Shown: positions 62,877-64,000 of the stretch, one piece after another
Layout of the letters: the number at the start of each line of letters is the position of its first letter
Position numbering within the stretch: position 1 is the stretch's first letter
From: a bacterium
GTDB lineage: Bacteria > CLD3 > SB21
Assembly (NCBI GenBank): GCA_008933615.1
Contig: WBUR01000009.1
Location: 37,497 to 101,496, forward strand
Direction of reading: 5' to 3'
Length of the DNA: 64,000 nt
The notes under the pieces: model-generated
Told to the model about the DNA's origin: nothing
What the model saw: the letters and a program-made list of their open reading frames with translations, nothing else
Databases searched by the model: none
Made by a program: the position numbers and the translations under genes

Positions 62877-64000
62877 ATGTCCTGTATGTCATTACCTCTG
62901 CCAACCATAATTCAGGGCGGCATGGGCGTCGCAATATCCGATTGGCGGCTTGCGAAAACCGTATCACAACTAGGCCAACTGGGCGTCGTTTCGGGGACGG
63001 GCATCAGCTGCGTCCTCACCCGGCGTTTGATGGACGGCGATCTGGCCGGCAATTTGCGCCGGGCCATTGCTCATTTCTCAATCCCGGATGCGGTACAGGA
63101 CATACTGGACCGTTACTTCATCCCCGGAGGAAAACCGCCGAATGCGTCTTACAAATCGACTCCCACGTCTACCGTTGCTTCATCGGGATTTGTCGACCGC
63201 CTCAATGTTATCGCAAACTATATTGAAGTGTTTCTTGCTAAAGAAAACCATAACGGCGTTGTCGGAATTAATTTACTTGAAAAGGTTCAGATGCCAACGC
63301 TGGCTTCGCTTTACGGCGCGATGTTATCTGGAGTGGACTATGTATTGATGGGAGCGGGTATCCCGACACAGATTGCGGCTATACTTGATAAACTTTCAAC
63401 CCACCAGCCGGTAAGCTATCGCCTCGATGTGCAAGGCGCCGCACCGGAGGACGATGTGCGCGTACACTTCGATCCGGAAAAAACCTTCCCGGGTATTTCT
63501 AAGTTAGCGGGAAAGCTCAAACGCCCAAAGTTCCTGCCGATTATCTCTTCGTCTGTACTTGCTCAGGTCTTGCTTAAACGCAGTGAAGGCGCCGTTGACG
63601 GGTTTGTGATCGAAGCTTCGACCGCAGGCGGACACAACGCACCGCCACGAGGCACGATGAAATTAAGCCGTGAAGGCGAACCAGTCTACGGTGAAAAGGA
63701 CACCATCGGCCTGGACAAAATAAGGGAATTCGGTCTTCCGTTCTGGCTCGCAGGATCGTACGGACATCACGCTCAATTAAAAAAAGCGCTGGAAGAAGGC
63801 GCCGCCGGAATACAAGTAGGAACTGCGTTCGCCTTATGTGATGAATCCGGAATGGAGACTGAGTTAAAAAAGAAAGCTCTGAGACAAGTTCTAATCAATC
63901 AGACGCGGGTTTTTACCAATCCCATCGCCTCCCCGACCGGATTTCCATTTAAGATCGCTCACGTTGATGGTACCATTTCTGAAACAAATGTATATAATGC
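62877..64000 (+). CDS. nitronate monooxygenase (partial, runs off the window)
   Basis: The frame from the ATG at 62877 (AAGGAATCTCCC upstream) stays open for 374 codons to the window end, so the 3' end is missing. The sequence reads as an NMO/2-nitropropane-dioxygenase-fold flavoenzyme: TIIQGGMGVAISDWRLAK near residue 10, VVGINLLEK near 120, EASTAGGHNAPPRG near 250 and AGIQVGTAFALCDESG near 315, including the FMN phosphate loop. Members oxidise nitronates or act as enoyl-ACP reductase (FabK)-like enzymes. The sequence between about 60 and 110, with a partly helical insert, fits the larger nitronate monooxygenase group rather than FabK. No frameshift is seen. Confidence 0.85.
   Translation, partial: MSCMSLPLPTIIQGGMGVAISDWRLAKTVSQLGQLGVVSGTGISCVLTRRLMDGDLAGNLRRAIAHFSIPDAVQDILDRYFIPGGKPPNASYKSTPTSTVASSGFVDRLNVIANYIEVFLAKENHNGVVGINLLEKVQMPTLASLYGAMLSGVDYVLMGAGIPTQIAAILDKLSTHQPVSYRLDVQGAAPEDDVRVHFDPEKTFPGISKLAGKLKRPKFLPIISSSVLAQVLLKRSEGAVDGFVIEASTAGGHNAPPRGTMKLSREGEPVYGEKDTIGLDKIREFGLPFWLAGSYGHHAQLKKALEEGAAGIQVGTAFALCDESGMETELKKKALRQVLINQTRVFTNPIASPTGFPFKIAHVDGTISETNVYN

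Noticed and set aside
1..64000. tRNA, rRNA, CRISPR and insertion sequences
   Set aside because: Short intergenic gaps show no cloverleaf-like or direct-repeat pattern, and no transposase motif was seen in any frame.

Overview
The window is a gene-dense bacterial chromosome segment of moderate GC content. It most resembles the FCB superphylum (Ignavibacteriota, Calditrichota or KSB1-like lineages). Three things point there: a PorX-type response regulator/PglZ protein (3755-5323), a PorV/PorQ-like outer-membrane protein (60963-61811), and a secreted protein with a C-terminal type A sorting domain of the type IX secretion system (49913-52072). TonB-dependent and Omp85 outer-membrane proteins show a diderm envelope. 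I see no tRNA, rRNA, CRISPR array, insertion sequence or phage gene, and no intergenic gap longer than 300 bases. Several genes appear to use TTG or GTG starts.

Layout. 1-3670 (+): a CNNM/CorC-type CBS membrane protein and purL. 3755-7961 (-): PorX-like protein, SNF2-type helicase and a small exported protein. 8018-12893 (+): small membrane protein, GIDE-domain protein, exported protein, ferritin and a GH15 glucoamylase-like enzyme, closed by a bidirectional terminator. 12950-20666 (-): cNMP/PATAN/receiver protein, small membrane protein, dipeptide epimerase, site-2 protease, rsmI-rnpA, cell-wall amidase and two TPR proteins. 20694-26648 (-): a complete MacAB-TolC-like exporter with two permease genes. 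26887-29208 (-): Yip1-like protein, medium-chain dehydrogenase and bacilliredoxin. 29473-29817 (+): a lone small gene.

29887-46054 (-) is a long co-directional run with very short gaps: two tandem S41 proteases, a GH57 glucanotransferase or amylase, ftsY, vanZ-like, an Omp85 protein, a lone EutN/CcmL shell-vertex protein, a fused polyprenol/phytol-kinase-like protein, a ferredoxin, the cystathionine gamma-lyase and beta-synthase pair, two Roadblock proteins, a STAS protein and an orphan OppF-type ATPase. 46298-52072 (+): TonB receptor, propeller lipoprotein and T9SS cargo. 52101-61811 (-): carboxyltransferase, TolB-like lipoprotein, an exported WD40-caspase protein with an EF-hand-like loop, a helix-hairpin-helix outer-membrane protein and the PorV-like protein. 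62052-64000 (+): a short-chain dehydrogenase and a nitronate monooxygenase cut by the window edge.

How they work together. Glycogen or alpha-glucan turnover (GH15, GH57), reverse transsulfuration (CBS plus CGL), envelope biogenesis and surface export (Omp85, T9SS parts, MacAB-TolC, proteases, amidase) and switch-type signalling (STAS, Roadblock, cNMP/PATAN/REC) are the main themes. The most unusual items are the double-propeller caspase protein, the EutN homologue with no other shell genes in view, and the two-domain kinase-like fusion next to a ferredoxin. No single locus is clearly a new multi-gene system.
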